Below are positions 24,716 to 37,365 of a stretch of 64,000 bases of DNA, piece after piece. A model generated the notes under the pieces. The model was not told the DNA's origin. It ran no database searches and saw only the letters and a program-made list of their open reading frames with translations. The translations under genes and the position numbers were made by a program. Numbering within the stretch: the first letter of the stretch is position 1; every line of letters begins with the position of its first letter. Origin of the DNA: Gnetum montanum (Eukaryota; Streptophyta; Gnetopsida; Gnetales; Gnetaceae); assembly GCA_015680685.1 (NCBI GenBank), contig MNCI01020276.1, positions 186,468 to 250,467 on the forward strand, in the 5' to 3' direction.

Positions 24716-25690
24716 TGTTGCTCATCTAACTAGCTTAGCTTCAGTATGCTTTGTTTGTAAAGTTTTAGGACTAGGGTTTTTTCATCCCTACTAGCCTTAA
24801 GCTACAAGGGTTTTTTTCCATAAAAATATTTATGATTGTATTCAGTTCAAACTATGGTTGTACATAAGTGTTCCAAGAAAGAGTTTATTTTCTTTGGGAC
24901 AAATTGTTATACAACATTGACCACTTCATACAAAAACTTTAAATTATAACTATGGGCTACATCCTTCACACAATAATTTCAAAGAAAAGAAAGTTTTGAA
25001 ATGGAGGTTGAAAGAATATTTAATAAATGACTACTTTGAACTTGTGTAATTCATGGTAGCATTTCTGGAAAAAAAAAGAATCTCACAACAATAGGGTTTG
25101 AATTATCAATAAATTATTTTATATTAAGATCCCTAAGACGTAACGAGTTTGTAGAGTAAGATTTTTTAATTATTTAAGCCTACATCTCTAAGGGTTTTCA
25201 TCTATTATTTATAAATAAGAAAAATCTAGGGCTTGTAGGTTAAGAGGGGCATCGCGTAGATTAATTCAATTAAGCTTCAGAAACAAAGCCTGTAGATCAA
25301 TAAAAGCTTGAATTCCTATTTCCCTAAAGCTATAAGTAAGGCAAGAACTTCAAGATAAAACCACAAGACCTAAGGATCAATATTCATGATGACAAGCATT
25401 TAAGTGAAAAATAAGTGACAATAGAAGCCCTTGCCCTAAGGAAGAAGAGCTTAGTTATAAAATAAGTTTTTACCAAATCAGCTAGTGGAGTGGGAAAATT
25501 TAATTTACTTGTAAATAAAGAAAAGAGGATTCATTGAATTCAGCTCTATGGATGAAAATGTAAGTCGTAGGACAAAAGACGCTCTATAATGAAAAGCTTT
25601 GATCAATTTTGCTACATAAGCACATTGACAAATTTGTAAGACTAAGTTTTTGATCCATACTATGACATGGAGAAAGCTTTGCCAAGTAAG
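24716..25690. other. AT-rich DNA between element E coding remnants and its repeat array
   Basis: No gene or RNA was recognised. It grades into the repeat array that follows and probably belongs to the element E 3' non-coding region. Confidence 0.45.
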
Positions 25691-28670
25691 ATTTAGGGCA
25701 TTAAAATTAGATTTTTGAAGTGATTTAATGGTTACATTAATAAAATAGGAGGCTCATAGAGTTGCAAAATGGCTTTACAAGTTAGCTCTTCCACGTAAGC
25801 ATTAATTTATGATAGCTCAAAGAGTGAAAATGAGATTCTACAAGCCATGTTAGTATTGTGTCATATTAGCTCATAGAGTCAATTCATAAAACTAAAAAGC
25901 TATTCTACAAATGATCTCTATCGCATCAACTTGTGAACAAGGCTCATAAAACCAAAATTTGCCTTTACAAAGAAGTTTGGAATTAGACCTACAACATCAA
26001 CCTCATCAGCCTATAAAGGAGGTACATAGAGCTTAAAGATGATTCTACAAAGAAGCTACACCATGTCAGCTTATAGGGGAGCTTTGTAGAATCAAAAATA
26101 GCTCTACCATGTCAGCAAGTATATAGAGCCTAGCCTTTGACATTTAGCCTGCCATGTCAACATCACCACGTCGGATTCTCGGTAAAGAGTCAATTTAAGG
26201 GCCATCTTACCATTTTGTGAATAAGCCTTACCACATCAGTTGTCCAAGTTTACCTTACCACGTCAGCATTTGTGAGATCAACAAGCTCATTGCAATTATA
26301 AAGAAGGTTCTATATAAAAGATTTTGGGATGACCTAGAGATGTCAATAAAAGGAAGAAACTTGTAGAACCAAAGATTAGCCCTACAAAGTGGTTCTACCA
26401 TGTCAGTTCCATCAATATGGCTAAGGCTCATTAAGCTTAAAAGTTTCAATGAGATTTACTTTATCACATCAGTTGTGTAGATTAGCTCTACCACGTAAGC
26501 CTCACTAGCTTGTAAAGGAGGTATGTAGAGCTTAAAAGTGGTTATAAGAATTAGCTCTACCATGTAAGCAGTTTTGCCACATCAACTTGCAGAGGAAGCT
26601 TGTAAAGCCAAAAAATGGCAATACAAAATAGCTTTACCATTTAAGCTCCCAAGTTAGCTTATGTTCATAAAACTAGTTCATTTGGTCAAATTTCAACTCT
26701 ATTAAACTACTCTTCCATGTTAACACCATAGCGATTCTATGAAAACTCATAAAGCTTAAAAGTGGCTCTACAAAGATGCTCTTCCACATAAGCTCTAGAG
26801 TTAGCTTATGTTTGAAGAATCAAAAAATGGTTCTACAAAAGAGCTCTATAAGCCACATCATCTTCCATCAAGTTAGCTTATTCGAAACTTTTATTCTATG
26901 TGTACCCTACCACATCACCTTATGCCATATCAACATTCATAATCAGTGAAAATTTCCATCTAGAAGAAAAATCATCATCTAAATAATGTGAGCTTGTTAT
27001 AGCTGGCAAATGAGAAGAGTGTGCTTTCATTTAGATGAAAAAAATCATTTAGATAGCTTCATCTACCATGTTAGCTCCATAGATCTTCAGCTCCATCTTT
27101 TTCCAGCTTTGCTAAGTCCACTCATAGAGGAGGTTCATAGAACTAATTTTTCATTCTATGAGTAAGCTTTGCTAACTTAGCATCTACCTCATAACCTAGT
27201 ACATTAGCAAATAGATGAAGTCCATTTCTTCATCTAGAGCAAAAAATGCTTCATCTACTATGTTAGTACTACTCCATGTCCTCTGCCACATTTTCATCAT
27301 GCTACATCAACTTATAGAGTTAGTTCATAAAACCAAATTTAGATTCTATAAGTGCACCTTGCCACATTAACATCTAACACATCAGTAGTGGCACATCATT
27401 ATCGTGTAACATCATCATCTAGATGAAGATTTATGAGCTTACAAGAAGCAAACAGTTTCACCTGCCATGTCAATAGAGCTCAGTGCTCTCTACCACATTA
27501 GCACCAAGCCACATCATCATCTAGATGAAGATTTATGAGCTTGCGAGCAGTGAAAAGTTTCATTTGCCACATTAGTTAAGCTTAGCACTTTCTTCCACAT
27601 TAGCTTGTAGAATCAATTTGTAAGGGCAAAATTCAGCTCTATGAAACAACTCTACCATGTTAGCATTGCACCATGTCAACTCATGCAACTACAAAGTTGC
27701 TCTTGCCACATCAACTCCTTTATAAAATAGATTTGTAAAGCACAAAAATGACTTAATGAATAAAATTTGAAATGGTTTAATAAGCCACATTAGCTGAGTA
27801 GATCTGCCTTACTACGTCAACTTCATCAGCTAGTAAAGGAAGTTCATAGAGCTTAAAAATCATTCTACCAAAATGCTCTACCACATTAGCATTGCATGAA
27901 GTTACCTCATAGAAGCAACTTGTAGAACCAATTCACAAGGAAGAAAATTAACTCTACCCTGTCAACTTCATGTGTAGTAAGCTTTTATAAGAAGTTTGTA
28001 GAGCCAAGAAATAGTTGTATGAACAAGCTCCACTACGTAAGCTCTAAAGCTAGCTTATGCTTGTAGGGGTGAAAAGTGGCTCGAAGGTCTTCGAGCCATG
28101 TCATCACTTCACCACATTAGCTCATAGAAGAAGCTCATAGAATTAGTTTGTAAGTGCAAAATTTAGCTCTACAAAATGCCTCTTCACATCAACTTCATCA
28201 ACCTATAGAGAGATTTCATAGATCCTAAAAGTGATTCTACAAGGAAAGCTCTACCACATGAGCATTGTATCATATTAGCTCATAAAGCTTGTTTGTATAA
28301 CTAAAATTTAGCTCTACAAACAAGCTCATTTTTTTCCCTTACACATCAACTTGTAGAACCAAGGCTCTATAAACAAGTTCATTTCTTGCCTTTCCACATT
28401 AGCATGTAAAACTAGTTTACAAAGTTGAGTTTCAACTCTACAAGCAAGCACAAAATCACATTGCCATGTCAACAAGTACAAAGGACTATATAATACCTTT
28501 TTTATGAAGCCACATCAAAACTTGACCTAGGTCCACAAGGCATTACCTATTGCACACATGATTAATTCATTTTAATACAGCTCAACAAGAAGCAACGTGT
28601 AGCACATAGAAGTTAAAATTAGCTCAACCAAGAAGTTCTATAATTGTTCTTCCACATCAGGTCTCCAAAA
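25691..28670. repeat. 3-kb degenerate array built on CCACGTCAGC
   Basis: About 40 copies of a ten-base core with consensus CCACGTCAGC recur every 60-70 bases. Examples: exact at 26258-26267; variants CCATGTCAGC, CCACATCAAC and CCACATTAGC throughout. Between cores are phrases like AGCTTATAGAGC and GGCTCTACAAA, which are partly complementary. The commonest variants are those expected if the central CpG is lost by deamination (ACGT to ATGT or ACAT). The array lies between element E pol and its probable 3' LTR, where large Tat-lineage elements often carry tandem repeats. Confidence 0.75.
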
Positions 28671-29666
28671 AAGCTTTATAATAAAATAATAAAAAGGGTC
28701 ATACAACTGAGGACAATAGAAACAAAGCATATATCCCTAAACAGAGCCACCACTAAAGCACAGAACTGCCATCAAAGCTTAGAGCAAAGAGCAGCATAGA
28801 AGCATTGAACTGCCATCAAGGTTTAGAGAAGAAAGTGCAAAGCCACCATTAAAACACCAAGCTATTATAAATAAGAGCAAGCCCTATCTGTATAGGTATA
28901 TAGGAAGGACCATGAATTGTTGTTTTAATTAAGAAATAGGTTATTTAGATGATAGTTATAAGCTACCGCTTAAATTCAAATCAATGCTCAAGGGGGTTGC
29001 TTCAACAAAAATAACCAATTCACTAATTGAATTGGTTTAGGGAGAAAAAGGTGATCAAATAGGTGTTAAGGAAGCCCAATAACACTGAGTCGAATTCATA
29101 AGTCAAGCTTTTAAAATGCTCAACAATCATGAAAGATTAGCTCAACTATTATCCATAAAGAAGCTCTAGGTTCAAAGAATGAAAAAGTCTGAGAAATGGT
29201 TTAACGACCATCAATTATATAAAGAGAAACAAGTGTTGAAGGAGCTTAATGGCCCTAAAACAAACAAAATGAATCAAGTTGTCAAAGCTCTTTCAATTTG
29301 TAACAATTATCAATTGAGAAGTCCTAATTGAAAAATGAAGAAGATTGTTAACAAAATGTGAGCTTTTAATTTTCATAATGATTGTAATTTTCAAAGCCTA
29401 TTATATAAAGCCTAGAGTAGATTTGAAGTGTGGGGGTGGTTGGCATCTAGGAGATTAGAAATAGGATTGTGAAGACTATTTAGTAGAATGAAATTTTACA
29501 AAGGTTTTTCTATATCTTTTAGCTTGTATTTGTAGTTGGTTAACTTTTTCCTCTGCATCTGGCTTGAAAGCTACATAGTCATACATTAATGGATTGTTAG
29601 TTTTGGAATAGGCAATTTTCACTTTGAGCAAAGGTTTAACTTATTTTTGTTATTTTGGTTGGATGA
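28671..29666 (+). repeat. Probable 3' LTR region of element E
   Basis: Non-coding DNA after the array with a TATAAATA box at 28866-28873 followed by a short leader-like stretch, as expected for U3-R. Part of 28990-29340 could be translated as a lysine-rich remnant but has stops. LTR ends were not recognised, and the region is cut by element B at 29667. Confidence 0.35.
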
Positions 29667-30545
29667 TGATGAAAAATAAGGTACCCCTATGCCCAACCAT
29701 ACGAATCACTAAGGTGTTTATGTGCAATCCGGTCAAATTCCATGGACCTATAGTTCTCTAGTACACTATCTCTTCTAGGAAGTGAAATGGTCATTGAGAA
29801 CGTTCGTTGTCTTCCCAAATACACTTGTGAACCTCAAGGGTATGGTTTAAGTGTAATTGAGGTACATGAATTTTTTATCTTTTATGTTTTATAAATTTGA
29901 TTGCCTACAACAAGAATGAAAGGTAAAGTAATTGAAGATCTAATTCATCTACTGCCTAGTTAGCCTAACATAAGTAACCATCCCACCTTCCTAGACACAT
30001 CCTAAGCACATATAGTGTTGTTGAGCTACCAAACGTTAAGTGTTTCTTAGTTACCACGTACTATATGTATGCTCAAAGTGGTCGTGCTTGTGTTCATTAA
30101 CTGCTAGAAAGTAATTGCTCAATTGAAATGTAGTAAAGTAAAATGCATAAAAGTAAAGTGCATTAAAAGAAACATTAATCTATTCTCAGTGTTGTAAGGA
30201 CTATTAAAAGAGTTCATTTTTATTCTCATCACACTGCTACACTTAGGTACATCAATGTTCGAACAAAGAACTGTACACACTTAGGCTCCTTCTGCGAGCA
30301 CTAAGAAAATATTCTAACTCTTTAGAAAATAAACTACAAGAGCTTCACTACTCTAAATGAAAATTATCAAAAACTCATGCCAAATCAGGAGCCCAAGTGC
30401 TATATTTATAGGCCAGCATATACCCCTTGACGTCGAATACCTAACATTGCATTTGTACCCCAACATCGGATACCCAACGTTGAGGCTCTGACGTCTGGTA
30501 CCCAACGTCAGAGCAAACAAAAACATGCTTCATCATACCCCCATG
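29667..30545 (-). repeat. 3' LTR of element B
   Basis: An 879-bp LTR starting on the minus strand with TGATGAAGCATG at 30545 and ending at 29667 with a decayed version of the shared terminus. U3 (30425-30525) contains about three copies of a motif with GACGTC and CAACGTTG palindromes. A minus-strand TATAAATATAG lies near 30400. A polypurine tract (TTAGTCATGGGGGTA on the minus strand) sits immediately outside at 30546-30560. The U3 is longer than in the 5' LTR because it has an extra repeat. Confidence 0.85.
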
Positions 30546-30560
30546 ACTAAATGAAAACTC

Positions 30561-32460
30561 ATCATTGAGTGAAGAAGAGGAGGAACAAGTTTCTTACAAA
30601 ATATTTCATAGGTATGGAATTATTGATTGACATACAAATTGACTTAGATGGAACAAAAAGACTCTGAGTACCCAAGTGTATAAAGATACAATCTTTACAA
30701 AATTAGATGTCCATGATAAGAGAAGGAAACATCCTAGATAATACTGACATCCAACACCTCTTAGCAGCAAAAGAATGAGAGAGAAGATTCTATGATCATG
30801 AACGGTCCTCATTGTGTGGTACTATTGCATCATCCTGGGTGAAGATAGTCCCACTTCAAGTCCATACTTCCAACTGCAATCACAATAGAATCATGAATTA
30901 GTATGTAATGTGTAACACATAGTAGTTAAATACCTTATCTTGTCAGTGGTTACACTTGGCGAGGGTGTGATTATGGTGGATTGATTCCTTGAGTAGCGTT
31001 AGAGGGAAGGTTGACAAATAGGGTAAAATAGATAAGTGGTCCATTGAATTCAAAAGAGTTCAACACAGGAAAATATTTGAAGAGGGTGTAAGAATTCACA
31101 ATAATAAAAAGGAAAGTTCACTAAAAATGTTAAGAAGATGTGCATACTTATATGTCATTGATGTGGTAAATAAAAAAGAGTTTGATTGTAAGAACTTAAC
31201 TAACCCAACCAAAAGATATGCAAGTGGGTCCTCCCTAAAGCAGGCATAGACCTTTTATGCCCTTGCATAACTTCAAACCAAAGAGTCCGTGGGCTCCATG
31301 GATGATTAATGATTACAAAAGTCTAAGTACAAAAACTCAAAAGAAACTAACTAAGAATTCCAACAAATCAAACCAAGACATCGAACAAGAACATAAAACT
31401 AGCAATGAGGTGAGACATGGAAAGCATAAATGATGAGAGAGAGAGTGGAATGGAGTTCCTAATTAAGGTCACATGAAGTCTCTTGTGGATTTTGTGGTTA
31501 AATGACTTGATAGGATTCATCCTTAGTCCAGACCAAAACCAACCACGTTTAGTGGCTTTGCATCATCATTCTAAGACCAGTCCATCCCTTACGACACAAG
31601 AGTGCTACCACAAAACAACCACCATTCCTTAATAGAGAAGAAAAGAGAAGTAGGAAGTGAGGAAGGGCCTTAGTTAGAGGGGACTAGTCCCATAACTAGT
31701 GCTTGTAGCCCGTTTATTTCGTTTAAGGGATGTGCTTTGAATTTTTATCATTTTTTTTTTTGAAATGGAAACCACACCATGCAAAGATGTATGCATTTAT
31801 ATTATCTAAGGAGTGTGCTTTAAATTCCCATTGTTTTTTTTATGAGAACCACACCATGCAAAGACTTATTCAACTTCCTTTTATTAGTTTACACAAAACA
31901 ATAAGAGATCCATGAAAACACACATGCACTCAGCCAAATAAAAAGGCATAAAGAATACCGAATCCCCTTAAAGCCACACCTTGTTCAAACCTTTGAATCC
32001 TTTCCAATTCTAGAAACTACCAAAGTCACAAATTTGTCAAAGTTTTATTAATGGAAAAGGGACTACACGTTTCTAGAACAAGGAAAACCATAGAGTTTGT
32101 GGATGGGTGGATGTTGTGGACTCATTGCCTATTTCATGAAAAAGAAACTATGTCCTAATCATCTGTAACAAAATTCAAAGCCAGAAACCAGACACCAAAA
32201 ATTAAATAATAAGAAAGTACATACCACCATCAAGCAATGCATTACCATTGTACCTGGCACTTATTAACAAAAAGTTAGAAAATCACACCAAAATAAAATA
32301 AAATAAAATAAAATATAAAAGAAGATGCAAAATATTCAAGAAATAGCAAATGTACTAACAATGGTGTAAAACAAAAATTAGAAAAGATTAATAACATGAA
32401 AATAAGAACATGTAAAATAAAGAATATGTAAAACAAAAAATTAAAAAACTGAGAAGCCAC
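30561..32460 (-). other. Post-pol non-coding spacer of element B
   Basis: No coding frame. It aligns piecewise with the spacers of C, P and A, but the third ORF and its upstream module found in C and P are absent here. A single join replaces them near 31000. Several short near-duplicate phrases (AACCACACCATGCAAAGA at about 31771 and 31848) occur. Confidence 0.55.
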
Positions 32461-32468
32461 TTATATGG

Positions 32469-35400
32469 TTAGCATGGGTGGCCATCTCCCCCATGACTAA
32501 GTTGAAAGGAGGAGATTCGATATATGAAGTGTGGTTGTCCATCCAATGAAGCGTTTGTTGTATTTACTAGCTTATGCTCATGGAAAGGTTTGATTTGTTC
32601 GATGTTGACTAGTTGTTTCTTGTTTGTGCTCCCAGGTTTGTAGATAATCATGGCCCCAGAAGGAAAATTTTTGTAAATGATGTAAGGTCCTTTCCACAAC
32701 ATTTGGAACTTATTTTGTTCAAGTACGTGTGTGGGGTTCCAATAAAGAACCTTATCTCTTGGTTGAAATTTGGCTTTTCTGATTCTAAGGTCATGGTGCT
32801 TTTTGTTGTAGGCCTTGTGCAACTCGTTAGATGATAGGGCTAGTAATCGATTTTCGTCTAGCAAGTTGAGATTCATTAGTCTTTCTTTTTATGCTAGACT
32901 TAAGTCAAGGTTGAAGTCATAGTCTATTGAAAGTGTACAAAGCTCATATTAAATAGAAAGAGTTGGTAATTTTCTGTACACAAGCTTGTAGGGAGAGTAG
33001 CCTATAAGAAGTTTCAATGTTGATCGGTAGGCCCAAAGGGCATCATTGAGTTTTGTGCTTTAGTCTTTCCTATACTTTTTAACAGTTCTTGTTAGAATCC
33101 TTGTGATTTCCCTATTGGTAACCTCAACTTGACCATTGGCTTAGAGGTGGTAGGGTGTTGTGAGTTTATGTTCAACCCTCAAGTGTTGCATGAGCTTCCA
33201 AAAAGTAGTGCCTGTAAAGTGAGTTCCATTATTATAAATTAATGCATGTGGCACACCAAACCCATTTACAACATTTTTTTGTACAAATTGAGTAGCAGTA
33301 GAAGATGTATAGTCAATGACAGCTACTACTTCTGGCCAATTTATATAATAGTCAACAGTGACTATGATGTATGCCTTTCCATTTGACATGGGCATGATGG
33401 GACCCATGAAATCAATGCCCAAGATGTTAAAGGATTCCAGTGGGTGAATCCATTATTGAGGTTCCTTCATTTGAGCAGTCATTCCACCATCTCGTTGGCA
33501 TCATTCACAAGAGCAGAAGTAATGATGAGCATCCCTGAAGATTATTGGCCAATAGTACCCTGCCATAAGGATTTTAATGGTTGTGCATCTCTCAGCATAG
33601 TGTCCTCCACAAGGACCTTCATGAGTGTCTTAAAGAAAGCATAGTTGATCAACGTCAAGGACACACCAACAAACCAGGCCATCGACACAAACCTTGTAGA
33701 GGTATCTATTAATCTCCATAAAGTGTTTTACCTAATGAAAAAACTATTGTTTCTTTCGATGGTCCAACCTTTGTGGCATCTCTTGGATGAGAAGATAAGT
33801 GAGAATGTCATCATACCATTTAGGCTTATTAGGCAATTATTCATTTATAGCCCCAACAAAGAGGAGTTCATTAGGAAACATATCAGATAATGGATTTTCT
33901 TTCTCTTTGTCATCCCATCGTAACCGAGACAAGTAATCAGCAACCACATTCTTAGTGCCCTTTCGATCTACCATGGAAAGATCAAATTCCTACAAGATCA
34001 CCATCCATCGTATGACACAGGGGCTCATCGTTGGCTTGTTTATCAAGAAGCAAATGGCACTGTGGTCCGTGTGCACAAACACCTTGTATCCAAGCACATA
34101 ATGCCTAAACTTCTCTAGAGCAAACACCACTATCATCAATTCTTTTTCTATAGTGGTGTAGTTTAGTTGAGCACCCACAATGCTTCAACTAGCACAATGG
34201 ATGTAGTATGGACATTTCTTATCATCCATTTGCATAAGCACAGCTCCTAAGGCATAATTTGATGCATCCTTCATGATATGAAATGGTCTGGACTAGTCAA
34301 GTGCTTATAGGATTGAAGTTTCTACAAGTTTTTCTTTCAATTATTAGAATGCTTTTTCACATTCCATGATCCAACAAAAGGGAGCATCTTTCTTTGTTAA
34401 CTCCACCAATGGTTTTGCGATCTTAGAGCAACTCTCTATGAATCGTTGATAGTAGCCAGTATGTCCAAGGAATGAGGGAGCATCTTTGATAGTTTTTAGT
34501 TGATGGGTTATTCCTTGGATGACCCTTATTTTCTTAGGGTCTACCTCATTGCTTGTGATATTCTATTCCCCAATAAAATGCCTTCCTAGACCATTAAGTG
34601 ACTTTCTTGCTAATTGAGCCACAATTTGGTTTCAACACATCATTTTAGCACTTACTTAAGGCGATCTAAGGCTTGTTCAAATATAGCTCCATAAGTGGAG
34701 CAGTCATCCATGAAGACTTCCACACCACTATCGATCTGCTGTTGAAAAATTCTTAGAACTAGGCATTGAAATGTAGCAAGAGCATTGCATAGACCAAATG
34801 GCATCTTATGATATGCAAAAGTTCCTTAATGACTTGTGAATGTTATCTTGGCTTGGTTATCTGGTGTAATTTGAATTTGGTTATAGCAACTATCACCATC
34901 TAAAAAGCTATAGTAGCAATGCCTAGATATTGTGTCTAGCGCCTGATCAACAAATGATAACAGAAAATGATCTTTGAATGTTTCCATATTCAGCAGTCAA
35001 AAATTGATACAAACCTGCCACTTACCATCTTTCTTTGGCGCAATTACAAGTGGACTAACCCACTTACTATTTGCAATGGGATAAATGAACATCGCCTTAA
35101 GGGGTTGCTTGATTTCCTCCTTGACGATTTGCTTCAATTTGGGGTTCAATCGTCTCTATGGCTATCTTTTTGGCTTTATGGCTGGATCAATGTAGATACA
35201 ATGCTAGCATATACTAGGATCAATCCTTGTGAGTTTAGGATATGACCAAGCAAAAGTTGCTGAGCATTTTTTAACTACCTTCAACAACATCTTTTTTTGC
35301 TCTAGAGTACAATTTGCATTGATTATGATCGGCTTTCCATTTTTCAAAAACACATATTTCATTTCAACTGGTAGCATTTTTAGTTCAAGGGGCTCTTGCT

Positions 35401-36705
35401 TGAAACTTTCAGGAATTTCCAACTCTTCCTAATAGGTATCATCATTTGCATCATCAAAGAGTTGGTAATGAACTTGCTCTAATTCATCCATGCCTGTGAC
35501 ATATGTGCATGTTAGGCTCTCAGTCGGTTCCATGCAAAGTGTGCTGCTCTCAGAATCAATGGTCAACCACTGGGTGCCCACATGTTTTGTGGCTGTTGTG
35601 TATAGACACCCTTGAATTTTTGCTCCTGGTGCACATTGCTTACATGTAAGGATAAATGTTTGCTTTACAACCCAGAGTTTCTACACATAATTTCACCCTA
35701 TATCGATGTACGCAATGCATGGAACTCTCTTCTTCTCGATCTCTTTGAATGCATTTTCTTTCGATATTTTCAGGGAAAGATCTTTGATGCCCATTCTTGC
35801 ATCAACAATGCTTAGCCATACCCTTTCCATGATGATTGGTAAATCCCCTTTGCAGTTCTCCATGTTGATCACTACGAAATTAGCAAGATAAGACCACCCA
35901 CAAATAGTGGTCACAATGTCTTCTATTAATCCCAATGGAATAGTGATGGACTGGTCTACCAATTCTAATCTTATGTTGCTCTTCTTAAGAGGAGGTAGGT
36001 TCCATGTAGTGTACATCTCATGAGAAATTAAATTGACACCAGAAACTAAATCAAAAATATCCTTGTAGGGTTCATTCCCAGCAATCTGTAAATAAATCAG
36101 AGGACTTCTAGGATTGGCTAATTTCCTAGGAAGGTTTCTAGCATGAATCCAATTAGATACAGTATAAATAATCATGACAGTATGGATCCTAGGTAGATTT
36201 TTGTTTGAAGGGGACTCAAAGGAATTTAACACATAGGAAGATGGAGGAACAGAGTTATCAATCATGGATGTATTTAAGGGCTTAGGTGGACTACATGGTT
36301 GGAAGAAAGGTCTTTTCTTTGATCGAGTCTCCAACCCACTTGGTTGATAAACTGGTTGTAGATTAACAGCCCTAGTAGCGTTGCATTGTTGCAATTAAGT
36401 TGGTAGTTCACCCTGCATAGGTGGAGTAGGCAGTAGCTATGTAGGAACAAGAGGAGAAACATGTGCAGAGATAGGAGGAGGATAAGGGTAAGAGGTGGCA
36501 TCCCTTCCTTCATGTGAAGAATGAGTTCAATAATAATCAAAATGGTGGTAGTGAGATTAGAAAGTAGAAACACGACTGGAGGAGTCACGTGGAGATAGGG
36601 GTTGCTGAACATAATAACCATATGGATCAAGTTGTCGATAAAGGTATTACTACCTTGGTGGTGCCAACGCCCATGATTATGGTTGCTACCATTTTTGATA
36701 CTACT
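32469..36705 (-). pseudogene. gag-pol remnant of element B (protease, RT, RNase H, integrase)
   Basis: Read on the minus strand from 36705. First come proline-rich gag end sequences, then the protease (about 36170-35700, with FDLVSGVNL where the family has DLG). Reverse transcriptase follows across 35420-34560 in broken frames. RNase H is at about 34300-33900 (HTDHSAICFLINK). The integrase zinc finger lies around 33640-33450. In the core (33422-33140) the second catalytic motif reads YNNGTHF instead of DNG. The C-terminal domain at 32876-32469 ends SFQLSHGGDGHPC. Stops and frameshifts are spread throughout. It is a close relative of A and C, truncated at its gag end by element P. Confidence 0.85.
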
Positions 36706-37222
36706 TGATGAATCGCATTCTGGGTGACCACGATATCGCATGCTTGTCATGATATCACGTACGCGATATCGCAGCCCGTCGCCAGTTCTATAGATAAGAG
36801 GTGGCTCTCCCTTGTTTCGAATCTAGTCTTAGTCTCTTAGCGAAGCTCTCGTAGTTTTTCCCTTCCAAAGATAGAATAATTTCCAAGTGTTTGCCCGCAG
36901 TGTGGTGATTGTAATTGTACGACATCCTTATTCGAGTGTGACATACTTGGACACGCATATGACCGAAAATAAAGATCGAGATTACTTCATCATTGCAGCA
37001 TTCACTTAGTTTAATTAATTATTTCATTAATTGTCATTTACTACTTTCCTCGTTAATATACTCTCACCCTTATCTCATGTTAAAACACGGAATGAATACG
37101 ACTTGATTATGAGGATTTAAGTGTGACTACTTGGTAACCCAGTAGCGTACCTAGGATCTGCGCTTGGTAATCCTAGTGGTAGTCGTGCACGAAGTCTANT
37201 AGGGGTACCTCGCCACTCATCA
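36706..37222 (+). repeat. 5' LTR of element P, partly missing at an assembly gap
   Basis: It starts TGATGAATCGC and contains CGCGATATCGC motifs and a weakened TATA (CTATAGATAAG) at about 36792. It ends CGCCACTCATCA at 37222, directly followed by the primer-binding site. At 517 bp it is about 260 bp shorter than its relatives; the loss coincides with the single N at 37199, so the sequence before TAGGGGTACC is probably missing from the assembly rather than from the genome. Confidence 0.85.
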
Positions 37223-37223
37223 T

Positions 37224-37241
37224 TGGCGCCGTTACCGGGGA
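37224..37241 (+). promoter_or_regulatory. Primer-binding site, tRNA-Asp type (element P)
   Basis: TGGCGCCGTTACCGGGGA follows the LTR end by one base. It is complementary to the 3' end of plant tRNA-Asp with a single mismatch (A for G at the eleventh base). This is the primer type known for Athila elements. Element A (52221-52238) and element B (53430-53447) have more diverged versions. Confidence 0.85.
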
Positions 37242-37365
37242 CAATGCTAGTTATCTAGATTAGTTATATCATACAAGGTCACTGTATAGGACTTAACGAT
37301 ATATCTCTTAGGAAGAAGCAATAATTATAAAAGTCACATATAAATTCACACATAATTTCACAACA

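Noticed and set aside
25691-28670. CRISPR-like array
   Set aside because: The units are degenerate and irregularly spaced, with no unique spacers, in plant nuclear DNA.
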